Assembly (NCBI GenBank): GCA_964602715.1
Contig: CAZRSB010000050.1
Span: 1 to 14,308, forward strand
Source of the DNA: Natronoplasma sp964602715
Lineage (GTDB): Archaea > Thermoplasmatota > Thermoplasmata > Halarchaeoplasmatales > Halarchaeoplasmataceae
DNA length: 14,308 nucleotides
Direction: 5' to 3'
Shown here: one piece after another, positions 12,526 to 14,308 of the stretch
How positions within the stretch are numbered: the first letter of the stretch is position 1
Layout of the letters: the number at the start of each line of letters is the position of its first letter
Made by a program: the position numbers and the translations under genes
Notes under the pieces: model-generated
The model's input: the letters and a program-made list of their open reading frames with translations, nothing else
Database searches by the model: none
Told to the model about the DNA's origin: nothing

Positions 12526-12540
12526 TTTAATTTTTTCTTT
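12526..12540. terminator. Short T-rich gap between convergent genes
   Basis: Only 14 nt separate the stops of the amidohydrolase and the oppF-like gene. They contain TTTTTTCTTTT on the plus strand, enough for U-dependent termination of the plus-strand transcript. No matching T-run is seen for the minus-strand transcript in the gap. Confidence 0.4.
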
Positions 12541-13478
12541 TATTGATATAGATAACATGCGATCTTTCTACCGTGTCTTGAAGCTAGTTCCGGTTTTTCA
12601 GATTCACATATTTCCATACTTTTTGGACATCTAGGGGCAAATGGACAAGCTTCAGGTGGATCTACAGGACTGGGTACATCTCCAGTAAGTGGAGCTTCGA
12701 TCTTTCTGTCAGGATCTGGTTGAGGAACAGATTTGAATAAACCTCTAGTGTATGGATGTTTTGGATCTTCAAAAATTTTGTCACTTTTTCCTATCTCAAC
12801 CAAATTTCCTAGATACATCACTCCGAGTCTATCACTTATAGCTCTAACAAGATTGATATTGTGAGATATAAACATATAAGAAACATCTAACTCTTTTTTG
12901 GCCTTATTCAGAAGCTTTAATATTTTAGACTGTACTGATACATCAAGAGCTGATGTGGGCTCGTCTAGGACTAGAAAATCTGTTTCTAAGCAAAGCGCCC
13001 GAGCTATACAAACTCTCTGTTTTTGTCCTCCGCTCAATTCGTGAGGATATCGGATAAGATGCTCGGATTTCAATCCCATCGTATTTAATATATTGATCAT
13101 TCTCTGAAGTTTTTCTTCCTCTGAATCTACTAAGTTATGGATTTTAAGCGGTCTATCTAAATGATCGTATACTGTCATGTTTGGATTGAGTGAACTTTCC
13201 GGATCTTGAAAGACAATGTTCATCTTTTTTCTAAGTTTTCTCATTTCTTTTTCATTTAGATCTGTAATCTCTTCTCCATCAAACAATATTTTTCCGTCTG
13301 TAGGTTGAATCAACTTTAATATTGTTCTACCAAGTGTGGTTTTACCACATCCACTTTCACCAACAATTCCTAATGTCTCTCCTTTTATCACTTCAAGTGA
13401 AACGTCATTGACAGCTTTGACGGTTCCTTTTTTTGAATCGAAAAATTTTTTTAAATTTTTTATTTCGACTATATTCAC
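12540..13478 (-). CDS. oppF: Oligopeptide/dipeptide ABC transporter ATPase (OppF/DppF type)
   Basis: One of two ATPases that power a peptide importer at the inner face of the membrane. The 312-residue protein is complete: Walker A GESGCGKT (40-47), Q-loop in VFQDPESSLNP (89-99), signature LSGGQKQR (148-155), Walker B FLVLDEP (168-174) and switch His 206. The C-terminal Opp/Dpp extension has four Cys (278, 284, 291, 308; ACPFAPRCP). Similar Cys sets in DppD-type ATPases are reported to bind an Fe-S cluster. I chose GTG 13478 over the ATG at 13502 because GGAGGAGGT (13490-13482, minus strand) sits 3 nt before it. The GTG also overlaps the upstream gene's TGA (GTGA), the classic sign of translational coupling. 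Permeases and binding protein are not in the window. Confidence 0.88.
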   Translation of the reverse strand: MNIVEIKNLKKFFDSKKGTVKAVNDVSLEVIKGETLGIVGESGCGKTTLGRTILKLIQPTDGKILFDGEEITDLNEKEMRKLRKKMNIVFQDPESSLNPNMTVYDHLDRPLKIHNLVDSEEEKLQRMINILNTMGLKSEHLIRYPHELSGGQKQRVCIARALCLETDFLVLDEPTSALDVSVQSKILKLLNKAKKELDVSYMFISHNINLVRAISDRLGVMYLGNLVEIGKSDKIFEDPKHPYTRGLFKSVPQPDPDRKIEAPLTGDVPSPVDPPEACPFAPRCPKSMEICESEKPELASRHGRKIACYLYQ

Positions 13479-14251
13479 TCTACCTCCTCCCAAAAATGAC
13501 ATGCCACAACGTGATCTTCTTCAATTTTTTCTAGTTCTGGTCTTTTTTCCTCACAAATATCACCTGAGTATTCACATCTAGGGTGGAATCTGCATCCAGA
13601 GGGAGGATTTATCAACTGAGGGACAGTCCCAGGAATTGTTTCAAATTCACTTATATCTTTTTTAACTCCTGGAACAGAATTGATCAACCCCAGTGTATAG
13701 GGATGTTTTGGTTTGTTAAAAATTTGGTGTATATTTGCAGTTTCAGCTATTTGGCCGCCATACATCACGGTTACCCTATCACATATCTCTGAGATTACAG
13801 CCATATCATGAGTGATGTATAAGATAGAAAGATCTTCTTTTTCCTTTAATTCAGTCAAAACTTTGAGAAATTGTGCTTGAATTGAAACATCCAGTGCGGT
13901 GGTCGGTTCATCAGCAATCAAGAGAGTTGAGTTACAAGCTAACATCATTGCTATCATCACTCTCTGTTGCATACCACCACTCAATTCATGAGGATATTTT
14001 TCGTAAACATCTTCAGGATCGGGAAGTTTTACTCTATCTAATTCATTCAAAACCAATTTTTTTGCTTTTTTACTATCCTCAGTTTGGTATAGGACTATCG
14101 ATTCTTTTATCTGTTCTCCACTAGTGTACACAGGATTTAACGAGGTGGAGGGATTTTGAAAGATCATGCTTATTTCATTACCTCTTATTTTTTTCCTCAA
14201 GTTTTTCTCATTAATATTCAATAGATTTAGCGGTTTAGAGAGATACACCAT
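13475..14251 (-). pseudogene. oppD: 5'-truncated oligopeptide/dipeptide ABC transporter ATPase (OppD/DppD type)
   Basis: Partner ATPase of the OppF-like protein, but only 258 residues remain of the usual 320-330. Present are the Q-loop MIFQNPSTSLNP (29-40), signature LSGGMQQR (90-97), Walker B LLIADEP (110-116), switch His 148 and the C-terminal Opp extension with Cys 220, 226, 233 and 251. The whole N-terminal portion with the Walker A P-loop is missing. This is not just the window edge. Going upstream in frame from the ATG at 14251 there is one Leu codon and then a TAA stop (14257-14255), and from about 14252 the DNA changes into a hairpin-bearing sequence of IS200/IS605-like appearance. 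Without a P-loop the protein cannot bind ATP normally, so the importer would be impaired unless another ATPase substitutes. Confidence 0.75.
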
Positions 14252-14308
14252 TAATTACAATCGACCGACCGTAGGGAGGTCATATACCCACAGCTTCTAG
14301 CTGTGGGA
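14252..14308. mobile_element. Possible IS200/IS605-family element end (hairpin)
   Basis: A perfect 9-bp inverted repeat with a 3-nt loop, CCCACAGCT-TCT-AGCTGTGGG, occupies 14287-14307. It is preceded by GTAGGGAGGTCATATA and a smaller GACC...GGTC stem. This combination closely resembles the subterminal hairpins at the ends of IS200/IS605-family elements and the adjacent 3' part of their TnpB-associated RNA. TTAC and TTAAT, which resemble known target tetra/pentanucleotides of the family, lie at the border with the truncated ATPase gene. No tnpA or tnpB is visible because the window ends here. It may be a full element, a non-autonomous derivative or a solo end, and the orientation is undecided. 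Confidence 0.5.

Noticed and set aside
1..14308. CRISPR arrays, tRNA or rRNA genes, toxin-antitoxin or defence system
   Set aside because: No regularly spaced repeats, no cloverleaf or rRNA-conserved segments, and no nuclease, Cas or toxin motifs were found on either strand by reading. The only tandem repeat is the in-gene domain duplication.

Overview
The window looks archaeal. Several genes have an AT-rich TATA-like box about 26 nt before the start codon and no room for a leader. Others carry short Shine-Dalgarno (SD) sequences of the GGTGA type. Likely terminators are plain T-runs. The gene content also fits an archaeon: ferredoxin-dependent indolepyruvate oxidoreductase, SDR-type threonine dehydrogenase, an archaeal-looking CoaBC, and carotenoid-type desaturase pieces. 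The mix, and the Thermoplasma-like threonine dehydrogenase, suggest a euryarchaeal or Thermoplasmatota-like organism living on peptides and amino acids. The lineage is an inference only.

Left part (1-5957). A phytoene desaturase gene (crtI) begins at 135 behind a promoter with overlapping palindromes, but breaks off after about 69 codons into a 5'-truncated winged-helix regulator. Next come an exported, membrane-anchored protein made of two near-identical 137-residue repeats, a 90-residue Cys/His-rich protein (minus strand), a two-gene minus-strand operon (DUF362 ferredoxin-like protein, then L-threonine 3-dehydrogenase), a GNAT acetyltransferase, and a coaBC gene. CoaBC is cut at the start of its ligase domain and runs in frame into the C-terminal half of CrtI. 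So both ends of one crtI gene flank a block of about 5.6 kb that has a broken gene at each end, and about 160-190 codons of crtI are missing. GC drops sharply at the right-hand junction. This is the most striking feature: either a real replacement/insertion event or an assembly chimera.

Middle part (5958-8720). The crtI 3' half is followed 22 nt later by a UbiA-family prenyltransferase with MenA-like motifs. It is tail-to-tail with an NDH-2/FSP1-like flavoprotein, and the two stop codons share bases. Together they suggest isoprenoid-quinone or carotenoid chemistry at the membrane.

Right part (8721-14308). iorA and iorB overlap and encode indolepyruvate:ferredoxin oxidoreductase. An amidohydrolase follows from an apparently leaderless promoter. 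Facing it is a peptide ABC transporter pair on the minus strand, oppD' then oppF. oppD' has lost its Walker A end, and the break coincides with a perfect hairpin resembling the end of an IS200/IS605-family element. Peptide uptake, amidohydrolase and 2-oxoacid oxidation fit an amino-acid-fermenting lifestyle.

No tRNA, rRNA or CRISPR array was recognised. No gene-free stretch exceeds 300 bases.
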